From Bradyrhizobium septentrionale (GTDB taxonomy: Bacteria; Pseudomonadota; Alphaproteobacteria; Rhizobiales; Xanthobacteraceae), in contig NZ_CP088285.1 of NCBI RefSeq assembly GCF_011516645.4, forward strand, positions 496,001 to 560,000: 64,000 nt of DNA, in the 5' to 3' direction. Every line of letters starts with the position of its first letter. Within the stretch, counting starts at the first letter, position 1. Positions 17,619-27,080 of this stretch are shown here, one piece after another. Below the pieces are notes generated by a model that worked only from the letters and a program-made list of their open reading frames with translations, ran no database searches and had not been told where the DNA came from. The translations under genes were made by a program, and so were the position numbers.

Positions 17619-19943
17619 ATGCGCGCTCGTAAGCTGCTCGTTTCCTGGTGCCTGATTTCCTTGCTTGGACTCTGTTCGCCATCGGCTCTTGGCCAGGACA
17701 CCAGCAAGGACCTTCTCATCAAAACGACAAAACTCACTCCCGAGCTGGTGGTAGCAGCCGCCAAGCTCGGAAAAGAACGGATGATCCCGGCCACGGCCAA
17801 CTCGGACATCTTGAAGCTGATCGCGGAGATCTGCGGTACCGCCAATGCGCGCCGCTACTATCTTCCGGTCTTTCTATCGGCCAACGCCGGCAATGAAGAT
17901 ATTCGATCTGGGAAGACGATTCTTACCAAGGACGCAACGCTGGTCTTTCCGGCCTGCCTCTATGCAGACGAGCAGCTTGCGACGGCCAAGGCATCGAACA
18001 CGCGCATCGAATGGGGCAAGCTGAGCCCGACCACGGCGCGTACGTTGCAGGATGCGATGCGCAAGACCGAACCGTCTGCTGCCGCGCTCCCCAAAAGCAC
18101 CAAATGGATCGCAAGCGCGAGTACGACCGCGGCGCTCGAGGATGTCTCCAGCACTAATTGGGGCGGCCAACTGATAGGCTACGAACATCTCAACAAGACG
18201 ATTCCAAAGAAATTGGTCCAGCAGGGCCCCGCCATCGTCGCGGGATTCGACAGCGGGCGCATTCTCGATCCTGGTGCGAGCGAACAATACAAGAAGCTGC
18301 TGAAAGGATCGCTCGCCACCGACGCAACGTCGCTCGACAGCAACCTGATCCTGAATTCGACCGCATTCGAGCGCATCGCGCGAGCGCAAGATATTCGGGC
18401 GTCCAATCAGACGACCGACTTCAGCAGACTGCCTACCGGCTCCAGCGTTGTTACGTCGGATTTCGCGCCTGGCGGATATCAGCTCACCCTCAAGGAAGGC
18501 ACCGATGTCAAGGCGGCTGCGAAGGAAATCTTCGCGGCTTTGCCGCCGACGGCCTCGGCGGTCGGCCAATTGTCGAAGTTCACGCCGTACTTTGCTGAAC
18601 CGCTCAGTGGCGGCGCCGGCGACTGCACGCCCGGCGCGGCCAAGAAATGGCCGATCGATCTCGACGAACTCAAGACCGTCCTCGAAGCGCGCAAACGCAT
18701 CGGTAAAATGCCGCTCACGGGCAGACTGCTGATCCTCGACACCGGATTCCCGCGCGGGAAGGTCGGCACCGCCCCGTTCAGCCAAAACTTCTTCCATCCC
18801 AGTCCGCGCGATGACGATCCACTGAGAGAGCGCTTTTTGTGGACGGTCGCGCGTCCACCGGAATACTTTAACGAGAACTCGGAGAATGCCAGCCACGGCG
18901 TCGGCGTGCTCACGCTGGCGCTTGGAGGAACGCAGCTTCTGGATGAAGGCTGGCTCTGGCAACACATCGATACGCAAGGTGGCTTCATCGTCGACTTAAT
19001 GGGCTATCAGCGGCTTCCCGGCAACAAGCTGGGTGTCGATGCCAACGCGGTCACGCGAAGCCTGTCCGGAACCGGCTGGGGTCAAGCCGATATCGTGTCC
19101 GTCAACCTGAGCCTCAAATTCAATATCGAGACGATGGAAGAGGCGCCCGACTTCAGCGGCTATTTCGATGAGCAGCAACAAGTTCTGTTTGTGATCGCCG
19201 CCGGCAATGACGGAGCGGACGTCGTCGGCATCATTCCGGCGCAGTGGGGGGGCACTTCCAAGCGGAATGTATTGACGGTTGGCGCCGTGTCATCCGACAA
19301 TAGATATTGGGCTAAATCCAACAAGAGCAAATCCTTTGTCGATATCGGCGCGCCCGGTTGTGCGGTGCCGACCCTGTCCTGGAACAGTACGTCGCAAAAG
19401 TTCGAGCCGGTCGTGCTGAGCGGCACGTCGTTCTCGGCCCCGCTGGCGTCCTTTGCCTCCAACCTGCTCCAGGAATTCACGGCCGGTGCAAGGCGCAAGG
19501 CGAGAATCCTGTCGAGCGGCCGCTTCTCCAGCGATCTCCGGGAAACAACGCGATCGTCTCGGGTGCTCGATATACCCACAGCGCTCGCCACTCCTTTTGA
19601 CGTTCTACGCATGGGTGACGGGAAGATGCGTCTCGGCCGCATTACTTGGGCTCCCGGCCGCACGCTCTGCGATGTCCCCTTCGTTCAGAGCAATTTTGCG
19701 CAAGTTCATCGCACGAACACGCCTAACAAGGTCAGTGTCGTCCGCAAGACCGGACCGAGCAATCAGGGAGCGCTAGATTTTCCCACGGATTGCGCACTGG
19801 CGAGCGGCCAGCTCAGCAGCATGGGCTTTCAGGAGGCCGTGGCATCTGCCGATGGATTAAGGCTCGGGGACGTCGAGACGATGGATATCAGAAATCTCGA
19901 GAGCATTACCTTCTGCGACAACTGCGATCTGTGGCAGCCGTAG
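17619..19943 (+). CDS. Exported subtilase (S8 family) with a long N-terminal region
   Basis: 774 residues from the ATG at 17619, which gives a signal peptide (SWCLISLLGLCSPSALG). The S8 catalytic set is complete: Asp near 371 in LLILDTGFPRG, His near 425 in ASHGVGVL, oxyanion Asn near 529 in IAAGNDG, and Ser near 602 in SGTSFSAPLAS. The ~340 residues before the protease domain are unusually long and have no recognised fold; they could be a pro-region or binding domain. About 150 residues follow the protease domain, ending in CDNCDLW. Two different serine protease families encoded back to back behind a heme protein is an uncommon combination. Confidence 0.87.
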   Translation: MRARKLLVSWCLISLLGLCSPSALGQDTSKDLLIKTTKLTPELVVAAAKLGKERMIPATANSDILKLIAEICGTANARRYYLPVFLSANAGNEDIRSGKTILTKDATLVFPACLYADEQLATAKASNTRIEWGKLSPTTARTLQDAMRKTEPSAAALPKSTKWIASASTTAALEDVSSTNWGGQLIGYEHLNKTIPKKLVQQGPAIVAGFDSGRILDPGASEQYKKLLKGSLATDATSLDSNLILNSTAFERIARAQDIRASNQTTDFSRLPTGSSVVTSDFAPGGYQLTLKEGTDVKAAAKEIFAALPPTASAVGQLSKFTPYFAEPLSGGAGDCTPGAAKKWPIDLDELKTVLEARKRIGKMPLTGRLLILDTGFPRGKVGTAPFSQNFFHPSPRDDDPLRERFLWTVARPPEYFNENSENASHGVGVLTLALGGTQLLDEGWLWQHIDTQGGFIVDLMGYQRLPGNKLGVDANAVTRSLSGTGWGQADIVSVNLSLKFNIETMEEAPDFSGYFDEQQQVLFVIAAGNDGADVVGIIPAQWGGTSKRNVLTVGAVSSDNRYWAKSNKSKSFVDIGAPGCAVPTLSWNSTSQKFEPVVLSGTSFSAPLASFASNLLQEFTAGARRKARILSSGRFSSDLRETTRSSRVLDIPTALATPFDVLRMGDGKMRLGRITWAPGRTLCDVPFVQSNFAQVHRTNTPNKVSVVRKTGPSNQGALDFPTDCALASGQLSSMGFQEAVASADGLRLGDVETMDIRNLESITFCDNCDLWQP

Positions 19944-20129
19944 GTCAGTACGTCGGGTTTTGCTCATCGCGGCTCGAATCGGCACGAGAGACCCGTGTCG
20001 CCGGTGGCGATCTTGGCAATCATGATGGCGTTGCCGATGGCGTCGGCGGGGCGCTTTTCGCCTTTTGGTCCTCTTGGCATCGCGCTACAACCTTTATTGC
20101 TTGGCGGTAAGCATAGTGCGGAGGGGCAC
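19944..20129. other. Intergenic
   Basis: Gap between the subtilase and the small membrane protein. An in-frame extension of the latter upstream to 19995 exists, but its ribosome site favours 20130. No hairpin terminator is obvious. Confidence 0.4.
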
Positions 20130-20507
20130 ATGGATCAAGAACGCTATAAGCGAATTTGCGCACAGATCAGTTATTACACCGACCGGATGGACCGTGCTTT
20201 CAACCGTTTCGTTCAATTATCAATCGCGACGATAGGCGGCTTCATTTGGCTGAAGACGCAACCAATGGCGAAGGCCGCAGACTATCTGTTTCCAGTAGTT
20301 CGCTGGATAATTCCGTTCCTAGCATTCGTCACTGTGCTTGAAATTGCTGCGGATTGGAGGAGTTGGCATGGCTACCGCGAGGCAGAGGCGAAGATACTAG
20401 AACGTCCAGAGCTGGACCCCACGTTTCCAATTGCGGGAAGGTTAGAGGGGGTCAGAATAATCATTATGATCGTTGTGGCGTTTATCGCCTTCTCCTATCT
20501 GCAATAA
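20130..20507 (+). CDS. Small membrane protein, function unknown
   Basis: 125 residues from the ATG at 20130, chosen because GGAGGGG lies 4-10 bases before it. Three hydrophobic segments are visible: FVQLSIATIGGFIWL, VRWIIPFLAFVTVLEIA and IIIMIVVAFIAFSYL. Between the second and third is a charged loop (REAEAKILERPELDP). The layout resembles small SLATT-type or mobilome membrane proteins, but I cannot assign it. It follows the subtilase by 186 bases on the same strand. Confidence 0.6.
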   Translation: MDQERYKRICAQISYYTDRMDRAFNRFVQLSIATIGGFIWLKTQPMAKAADYLFPVVRWIIPFLAFVTVLEIAADWRSWHGYREAEAKILERPELDPTFPIAGRLEGVRIIIMIVVAFIAFSYLQ

Positions 20508-20943
20508 CCGCGCCCTGAAAATTCAAACTGAGACACTACCGCCGCGGCTGTCAAAATAGAGCCCGTGCCTTCCCAGTTCCGGCTCGTGTCAGCGACGGCC
20601 TCAGTCGCCGCTTCGCGCGTGGACATTCACAAGCTGACCGTTAAGCCTGGCGTTTCCGCAGCCAGTGGCGCCTAAAGCGATCACCGGGGTTGTACGTGTT
20701 GACGGAGACCTGAATGCGCCATTCGAACGGCCTCCGGCGTGGCGGGCGCGCTACAACCTTTGCGTCCAGGATGCCCGCACAAGGGAGAACGCATTCAAAC
20801 AGTTGCGTCTCACTGATCCCGTCGTCTGTTATTCGGTGTGGGGTCCCGGCGCCGATCGGCACGATAAGTCTTTGATTCACCTCACGTTGGAGGGTCATGC
20901 TTCGGCGCCGATTTACACTTTGGCAGCCTCGCTCACGCTCGGC
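20508..20943. other. Stretch without a convincing gene before the IS1380 pair
   Basis: Overlapping frames exist on both strands (93 codons plus, 85 codons minus), but neither shows a recognisable family or a good ribosome site. The plus frame ends inside the IS1380 terminal repeat, so it may be a gene cut by that insertion. Confidence 0.35.
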
Positions 20944-22582
20944 TAACCCGTCCTATTCGTGAGAGTGCTTTTTTTAGTCCGATTGATGTGGCCGCACATC
21001 TGCTCTGACGAGGCGCGCGGGATTGCCTTCGGCTTTTCACCGCCTGACCGACCCGTACTTTGCAACGCGCTTGAGGTGTAGGTTGGGCGAACGGGGGGCG
21101 GACGCCCCGCCGGTCAAGGACCGAGAGGCAGCAGCGCGCCTGGCAAGCCGCGGATCAGGTCGGCTTCGGGACATGCCGCGGCAAACGCAAGGCGAATGCG
21201 GCTCGTGGTCTCGACCACACGGGCAGCGAGTTTCAAGAGACGAAGACGCAGCGTCGCGAACTCGGCTGTGGCCAATTCCCGGGCTTTGGGAATCGCGTCG
21301 CGCACGGTCAGCATCAGCCAATAAGCGGCGGTGTGGAGAACGAGGCGGACTTGATTGGCGAGCGCCGAACGGCAGCTGGTGCGATCGGAGGCGAGCTGTG
21401 TCTTATGCAGCTTGATCAGATTCTCGGCTTGGCCGCGCGCGCAATACAGGCTGTCGTAGATCCACTCGGCCGAGCCGACATCGAGGCTGGTGACGACGAA
21501 ACGGATGTCGAGGCCGAGCATCGTCGCCTCAATACGGGCGACGGTACGCCGTTCGCGATCCCAGGACTTTGCCTTGTGGCGCGTCTCGGTATAGCCACGC
21601 AGAACCGGCAGGTTCTCGATGGCGCGTCGCGTGCGGATGTCGTCGGCGGCCTCGTCGAGTTTTCTGGCGAGCGGCTTGGTGCCGGACAGACCGAAGATGT
21701 AGTCGATGCCGTTGGTCTCGCACCACGCCATTGCCTCCGGCCGGGCATAGTGCCCGTCGCCACGGAACGTAATTCGCGTGTTGTGCCACCGCGTCCGGAT
21801 ATGCCGGATCAGGCGGCGCAGGTGGGCACGCACCTCGACGCCGCCCGGCGTCTTGCCGGGCCGCAGCACGACCGCCACGGGCCGGCTCTTCTCCGTGTCG
21901 TAGACGTGGATCGGCAGGAAGCAGCGTTCGTCATAATGAGCGTTGAACAGCGAGAGCTGCTGATGGCCGTGGACGACATCGCAGGTATCATCGATGTCGA
22001 GCGTGACGGATGCCGGCTCGCGCGGGTAGCTATCCATCCATGCGTCGACCAAAGTGTAGGTCAGTCGGATCACGTCGCGCAGGCGCGGAGCATTCTCCAG
22101 CCGCGACAGCGTCGGTTGGGAACACAGATCGCGACCCGTGTCCGGCAGCCGTCCGCAGGCCAGCTTGAATGCGGGATCGGACCGCAGATGATCGAGGTCG
22201 TCGGCGTCCTCGTAGCCGCAGCAGATCGCGAACATGCGCGCGCGGAACATATCGACAAGGCTGTGCACGACCCGCGTCGGATCGCGCCGATCCGGGAACA
22301 CCCGGGCCAAATTGTCGGCCAAGCCGAGACGCCGCTCGGCCATCGCCAGAAGCATCACGCCCCCGTTCGAGGTCAGCCGACCGCCATCGAAGGCAGCTGT
22401 GACTTTCTTGGCGTGAACGGCTGGAAACGAGAAGGGCAGAATCGTATCATCGGTCATGGCGGGCCTGGCGTTCGCGGTTGAGGTGATGGGGTTGGCTTTG
22501 CAACCGAATCCTACGCCGCATCAGCGCTTTACACCACGCTCGCCAGCCTCTCAGGCGCACTCTGACGAATAAGACGGGCTAA
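20944..22582 (-). mobile_element. IS1380-family element, copy A
   Basis: Bounded by TAACCCGTCCTATTCGTGAG at 20944 and, at about 22582, the inverse of TAGCCCGTCTTATTCG-type ends seen in the other copies. Contains one intact transposase gene. Its start side faces copy B across 126 bases, forming a large inverted repeat. Confidence 0.85.
21114..22457 (-). CDS. IS1380-family transposase, copy A
   Basis: 447-residue DDE transposase. Family features: the N-terminal HAKKVTAAFDGGRLTSNGG, the catalytic region VTLDIDDTCDVVHGHQQLS, ITFRGDGHYARPEAM and the late helical RGQAENLIKLHKTQL with the glutamate. The frame is unbroken. It differs from copy B at a handful of residues, mostly after position 260 (LDEAADDI instead of VDEVADDI, LIRGLPG instead of LFRSLPG). 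Confidence 0.92.
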   Translation of the reverse strand: MTDDTILPFSFPAVHAKKVTAAFDGGRLTSNGGVMLLAMAERRLGLADNLARVFPDRRDPTRVVHSLVDMFRARMFAICCGYEDADDLDHLRSDPAFKLACGRLPDTGRDLCSQPTLSRLENAPRLRDVIRLTYTLVDAWMDSYPREPASVTLDIDDTCDVVHGHQQLSLFNAHYDERCFLPIHVYDTEKSRPVAVVLRPGKTPGGVEVRAHLRRLIRHIRTRWHNTRITFRGDGHYARPEAMAWCETNGIDYIFGLSGTKPLARKLDEAADDIRTRRAIENLPVLRGYTETRHKAKSWDRERRTVARIEATMLGLDIRFVVTSLDVGSAEWIYDSLYCARGQAENLIKLHKTQLASDRTSCRSALANQVRLVLHTAAYWLMLTVRDAIPKARELATAEFATLRLRLLKLAARVVETTSRIRLAFAAACPEADLIRGLPGALLPLGP

Positions 22583-22708
22583 CTGCTCGGCCTTGGCTGG
22601 CCAGCCGCTCAAACGGCCGAGACCAGCCAAAAACGGCATATTATGCAGTAAACTCAATGGCTTATGATTTGTTTTAAGGCTTGAAAGTCACTTTTTTTGA
22701 TGTCACTC
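22583..22708. other. 126-base spacer between the two IS1380 copies
   Basis: No gene. Contains GGCTGGCCAGCC, a short palindrome, and an AT-rich tail ending TTTTTTGATGTCACTC. It may be what is left of the original target between two insertions. Confidence 0.4.
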
Positions 22709-24336
22709 TAGCCCGTCTTATTCGCGAGAGGGCGCCTGAGAGGCTGGCGAGCGTGGTGTAAAGCGCTGATGCGGCGTAGGATTCGGTTGCAAAGCCAACC
22801 CCATCACCTCAACCGCGAACGCCAGGCCCGCCATGACCGATGATACGATTCTGCCCTTCTCGTTTCCAGCCGTTCACGCCAAGAAAGTCACAGCTGCCTT
22901 CGATGGCGGTCGGCTGACCTCGAACGGGGGCGTGATGCTTCTGGCGATGGCCGAGCGGCGTCTCGGCTTGGCCGACAATTTGGCCCGGGTGTTCCCGGAT
23001 CGGCGCGATCCGACGCGGGTCGTGCACAGCCTTGTCGATATGTTCCGCGCGCGCATGTTCGCGATCTGCTGCGGCTACGAGGACGCCGACGACCTCGATC
23101 ATCTGCGGTCCGATCCCGCATTCAAGCTGGCCTGCGGACGGCTGCCGGACACGGGTCGCGATCTGTGTTCCCAACCGACGCTGTCGCGGCTGGAGAATGC
23201 TCCGCGCCTGCGCGACGTGATCCGACTGACCTACACTTTGGTCGACGCATGGATGGATAGCTACCCGCGCGAGCCGGCATCCGTCACGCTCGACATCGAT
23301 GATACCTGCGATGTCGTCCACGGCCATCAGCAGCTCTCGCTGTTCAACGCTCATTATGACGAACGCTGCTTCCTGCCGATCCACGTCTACGACACGGAGA
23401 AGAGCCGGCCCGTGGCGGTCGTGCTGCGGCCCGGCAAGACGCCGGGCGGGGTCGAGGTGCGTGCCCATCTGCGCCGCCTGATACGGCATATCCGGACGCG
23501 GTGGCACAACACGCGAATTACGTTCCGTGGCGACGGGCACTATGCCCGGCCGGAGGCAATGGCGTGGTGCGAGACCAACGGCATCGACTACATCTTCGGT
23601 CTGTCCGGCACCAAGCCGCTCGCCAGAAACGTCGACGAGGTCGCCGACGATATCCGCACCCGACGCGCCATCGAGAACCTAGCTGTTCTGCGCGGCTATA
23701 CCGAGACGCGCCACAAGGCAAAGTCCTGGGATCGCGAACGGCGCACCGTCGCCCGTATTGAGGCGACGATGCTCGGCCTCGACATCCGCTTCGTCGTCAC
23801 CAGCCTCGATGTCGGCTCGGCCGAGTGGATCTACGACAGCCTGTATTGCGCGCGCGGCCAAGCCGAGAATCTGATCAAGCTGCATAAGACGCAGCTCGCC
23901 TCCGATCGCACCAGTTGCCGTTCGGCGCTCGCCAACCAGGTCCGTCTCGTTCTCCACACCGCCGCTTATTGGTTGATGCTGACCGTGCGCGGCGCCATTC
24001 CCAAAGTCCGGGAATTGGCCACTGCCGAGTTCGCGACGCTGCGTCTTCGTCTCTTGAAAATCGCAGCCCGGGTCGTCGAAACCGCGAGCCGCATTCGCCT
24101 TGCGTTCGCCGCGGCATGCCCCGAAGCCGACCTCTTCCGCAGCTTGCCCGGCGCGCTGCTCCCGCTCGGCCCGTAACCGACCGGGCCTGCGCCCGCTCAC
24201 CCGCCCCACTCCTCCAACGCGTACAAAACAGCTTGATGTAGAACCCGGTGACAAAAGGCCGGACGGTCACCCACGCCAGCCGCCAGCCCCCGTCAGACGT
24301 CAAGAACGACCGTGCTCTCGTGAATAGATCGGGCTA
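22709..24336 (+). mobile_element. IS1380-family element, copy B
   Basis: Left end TAGCCCGTCTTATTCGCGAG at 22709; right end CTCTCGTGAATAGATCGGGCTA ending at about 24336. Oppositely oriented to copy A. The 160 bases after its transposase differ clearly from the matching part of copy A, while the start halves look almost identical. Confidence 0.85.
22833..24176 (+). CDS. IS1380-family transposase, copy B
   Basis: 447 residues, intact, with the same catalytic motifs as copy A (LDIDDTCDVVHGH, FRGDGHYARPEA, AENLIKLHKTQ). It begins 124 bases inside the left end. The first ~260 residues equal copy A; substitutions cluster in the last 190. Confidence 0.92.
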   Translation: MTDDTILPFSFPAVHAKKVTAAFDGGRLTSNGGVMLLAMAERRLGLADNLARVFPDRRDPTRVVHSLVDMFRARMFAICCGYEDADDLDHLRSDPAFKLACGRLPDTGRDLCSQPTLSRLENAPRLRDVIRLTYTLVDAWMDSYPREPASVTLDIDDTCDVVHGHQQLSLFNAHYDERCFLPIHVYDTEKSRPVAVVLRPGKTPGGVEVRAHLRRLIRHIRTRWHNTRITFRGDGHYARPEAMAWCETNGIDYIFGLSGTKPLARNVDEVADDIRTRRAIENLAVLRGYTETRHKAKSWDRERRTVARIEATMLGLDIRFVVTSLDVGSAEWIYDSLYCARGQAENLIKLHKTQLASDRTSCRSALANQVRLVLHTAAYWLMLTVRGAIPKVRELATAEFATLRLRLLKIAARVVETASRIRLAFAAACPEADLFRSLPGALLPLGP

Positions 24337-24543
24337 GCAACGTCATGATTTGCGGCACTGTCGCTGACGCAGGCACACGAGCGAGGACGGACTGGCCTTC
24401 ACCGTTACCCCGGCAGATGCGTTACGGAGGCCGCACAGCGCGCTCCCCAAGTTGGTCGTCTAGACGTGGGAGCAAGCCGGACCAGCTACAAGCGGCCCGG
24501 CAAGTCAAGAAAGCCCCGACCTCGTAACAGGTGTGCCAATCAC
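24337..24543. other. Short gap between IS1380 copy B and IS1182 copy 1
   Basis: 207 bases. No clear gene. The frame that would join the cysteine-rich gene across the IS1182 target site is open through most of it, but the product is not protein-like (Arg/Pro-rich). Confidence 0.35.
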
Positions 24544-24547
24544 CTAG

Positions 24548-25991
24548 GAGCCCGTCCAGATATGTTTTCGTGACGGGCATTTGTTGTAGAGTAGCAGGCT
24601 CAGGCTGCGTTTGCGAGGTTGAACAGCTTGAGGAGGTTATGGACGGTGCAGATCATTGTCCACTCGGCGCGCACTTTCTCGATGCCCCGCAACAGGAACT
24701 GGCGGAAGCCTCTTGCCTGTTTGATCTGCCCGAACACCGGCTCCACCACTTGCTTTCGCAATCGGTAGGGTGTTTCGAAGCCGCCATCGTCGATCTTCTT
24801 TCGCATGGCCTGTGTCAGCGGGCCGCCGACTTTTCCGTTCGCTACTGTCGGGTGTTTGGCGCGTCCGGGCGCGACATAGCCATCGATGCTGCGTGTGTCG
24901 AGCGCTTCGAGATTGGCTTCGCTGCAGTAGCCGGAATCCGCTGAGGCCTGCCGCGGCTTGCGGCCAAGATTGCTCTCGATGGCCTCGATCAGGGGCACCA
25001 ACTGGCCCTGATCGCTGCCGTGCTGGGTCAGTTCTTGCGCGACAATGATCTGGGCATGTGCATCGACGGCCGCCTGGGCATTATAGGCCTGAACGAAGCC
25101 ATCCTTCGACTTCATGATGCGGCTTTCCGGATCGGTGAAGTTGCGTTGCGCCTTGGGATTGGGTTCCTCCGATGGCAGCGCCGCCGGTTTGCCCGGCTTC
25201 TTGCGGCCTTCGGCCTGGCGCTGCTGTTCCTTTTCGGCCTCGATGCGGCGCTCTTCCTCCGCCGCCAGTTTGGCGTCCGCTTCCAGCGCCGCCATCGCTT
25301 GCTGGATCTTCGCCAGCCGTTTCTGCTTGTCGACGGTCCAGTCCGGCAGTTCGTCGCTGTTGCCGAAAGTCTCATCCTCCGAGGCATCCGCCGCCTCGGC
25401 GGCCGCCAGCATGCGAGCGACCTCGGCCTTCAATTCCGCCTCGCGCTTCTTCATGCGCTCATAACTCATCGCCTTGTGTTTCGACGCGTTCGCCTTGATC
25501 TTCGTACCATCCAGCGCGACATGACCGAGCTTGACCAGCCCGGCCGTCTCGCACAACTTCAGAACCTGCACGAATAGCGCGCCGAGCGCCTTCAAATGTC
25601 GCTTGCGAAAGTCGCTGATCGTCCGAAAATCCGGCGCATCCAGCGCCACGATCATCACAAAATCGTTCCGCTCCCGGCAGGCCTTGGCAATCCGACGCGA
25701 CGAATACAGCCCACTCGCATAGCTATGCAGCAGCAGCGCCACCATCATCCGCGGATCAAACGGCGGCTGCCCAAGCCCGCTCACATAGCTGCCCATGATC
25801 TCCCTGAGATCGAGGCTCTCCCGCACCAGATCAACCATAAACCGCGAGACATGGCCTTTCGGCACGAAGTCCTGCACATTCGGCGGCAGAAGCAGCGTCT
25901 GATCGATGTTCCAAGGCCGAAAATACTTGCTCATCGCCCAATGTTGAATCAGACCCGACCAGATTTGAACAGCGACTATCCAGACAAGCTC
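24548..25991 (-). mobile_element. IS1182-family element, copy 1
   Basis: 1444 bases flanked by CTAG at 24544-24547 and 25992-25995, the palindromic 4-bp target typical of this family. The ends GAGCCCGTCCAGATA and GAGCTTGTCTGGATA are imperfect inverted repeats. The sequence appears identical to copy 3 (62333-63776), and both lie in the same direction. Confidence 0.92.
24600..25934 (-). CDS. IS1182-family transposase, copy 1
   Basis: 444-residue DDE transposase. It has the N-terminal FRPWNIDQTLLLPPNVQDF, the first Asp in GHVALDGTKIKANASKHKAMS, a charged Ala/Glu-rich coiled coil at about 190-260, the second Asp in ASADSGYCSEANLE and the late QVVEPVFGQIKQARGFRQF glutamate. Uninterrupted, so probably active. 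The protein is identical to that of copy 3. Confidence 0.93.
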   Translation of the reverse strand: MSKYFRPWNIDQTLLLPPNVQDFVPKGHVSRFMVDLVRESLDLREIMGSYVSGLGQPPFDPRMMVALLLHSYASGLYSSRRIAKACRERNDFVMIVALDAPDFRTISDFRKRHLKALGALFVQVLKLCETAGLVKLGHVALDGTKIKANASKHKAMSYERMKKREAELKAEVARMLAAAEAADASEDETFGNSDELPDWTVDKQKRLAKIQQAMAALEADAKLAAEEERRIEAEKEQQRQAEGRKKPGKPAALPSEEPNPKAQRNFTDPESRIMKSKDGFVQAYNAQAAVDAHAQIIVAQELTQHGSDQGQLVPLIEAIESNLGRKPRQASADSGYCSEANLEALDTRSIDGYVAPGRAKHPTVANGKVGGPLTQAMRKKIDDGGFETPYRLRKQVVEPVFGQIKQARGFRQFLLRGIEKVRAEWTMICTVHNLLKLFNLANAA

Positions 25992-26963
25992 CTAGCCTTG
26001 GATCGCGCGGCATTACTGGTCGATACGGTCTGTCGTCTGGCCGGCGCAGAAAATCTGATCAGCGCAGAATCCAATCGGCTGCGACAGGCGATTCTAAATT
26101 ACGACACGCCGCAGCTATTCAAGTACTTGCTGGAAGCGTTCTCGCTGCAGGGCATCAGTGATCATGCAGCACGCAGCTACATGGATCATCATGGCAGTCC
26201 TGCCTGGCACGATTTACAACAAGCGACCGCTCGGCCTCCGGCCTGCTCGAAACTGCGAAGCTACTGGAGCTTTCACGGTTGCGGTTATCGGAAGGATAGT
26301 CGGACGTGCGCACAGCCATGGATTGCCCCTCACTGCTCATTGCCTCGACACGACCTCCGCAACGGACGTCTGAACCAGACGACATATTCGCTCTTCTTGT
26401 TTATCCGCGATGTTGCGGATGGCAACTTGGTCGAGTGGGTAGATCAAACGCTTGACCAAGCGAGTTTGAGCAGCACAGCCAAGCACCGCGCTTCCCGCAT
26501 GCGGAGTGCATTGATCGATCCACTGCGAAATGTTTTTGGCGTGTCCGACAAGTTGTTGAATATGGCCTTGGCCGATATCTTGATGGCGGCACCGTCGACC
26601 AAACCTACCTGGATAGAAGTAGGCTCTGGCATGATCGCCATCGACACCCTGGTGCACAACTTTCTATTGCGCACCGGCATTCAACGCGGGCTCGGAGCGA
26701 AGCACGGATTTGGGCCTGCCTGCTACGCTGAGGGCGGATGCGCCGAAATCATCAGGCTTATCGCCTCGCGAATTGACGCAAGACAATTCAATCCCGATTA
26801 CCCGCGGGTTTTTCCAAGATTCGTCCAACATGCAATCTGGCGGTACAGCGCTCAGCTAGAACTGAACATCTGCAACGGCAACAACATCGATGATTGTTTT
26901 CGATGCAGCAACAAGGGTTGTCCGCTGTTCCATCGCTGTGACCGCGTGGCTCTACATGCCTGA
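25992..26963 (+). pseudogene. Cysteine-rich protein gene cut at its 5' end by IS1182
   Basis: Open in one frame from the IS1182 edge to 26963, giving about 323 residues; the start must lie beyond the insertion. Notable parts are CSKLRSYWSFHGCGYRKDS with CSLPRHDLRNGRLNQT, then LLNMALADILMAA, IDTLVHNFLLRTGI, FGPACYAEGGC and the C-terminal CNGNNIDDCFRCSNKGC-x5-CD. The Cys spacing suggests zinc or an iron-sulfur cluster, and the helical DILMAAP / HNFLLRTG region recalls a helix-hairpin-helix glycosylase-like fold, but I do not recognise a named family. A terminator follows at 27037. Not expressed as the native protein in this state. Confidence 0.6.
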
Positions 26964-27036
26964 GGCAAGAGCTGCGAAATGAGGCCGCATCCAACGCGGC
27001 AGATGTGACTAGTAACCATCACTCAGTCTACCACTT

Positions 27037-27059
27037 GAGGCCCTAAGCGGGCCTCTTTT
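27037..27059 (+). terminator. Rho-independent terminator
   Basis: GAGGCCC (27037-27043) and GGGCCTC (27049-27055) form a 7-bp stem with a 5-base loop, followed by TTTT. It ends the cysteine-rich gene; the next ribosome site lies just after it. Confidence 0.75.
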
Positions 27060-27080
27060 GATTCCAGAGGAGAGCCTTGA

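Noticed and set aside
16729..17682. 317-codon minus-strand frame over the S1 protease
   Set aside because: Shadow; the plus strand has the serine protease triad.
17874..18977. 367-codon minus-strand frame inside the subtilase gene
   Set aside because: Shadow of the plus-strand subtilase, which has full catalytic motifs.
21333..22481. 382-codon plus-strand frame in IS1380 copy A (same in copy B inverted)
   Set aside because: Occurs in every copy only because it is antisense to the conserved transposase.
25596..26963. 455-codon plus-strand frame
   Set aside because: First 130 codons are antisense of the IS1182 transposase; only the part after 25992 is a real gene piece.
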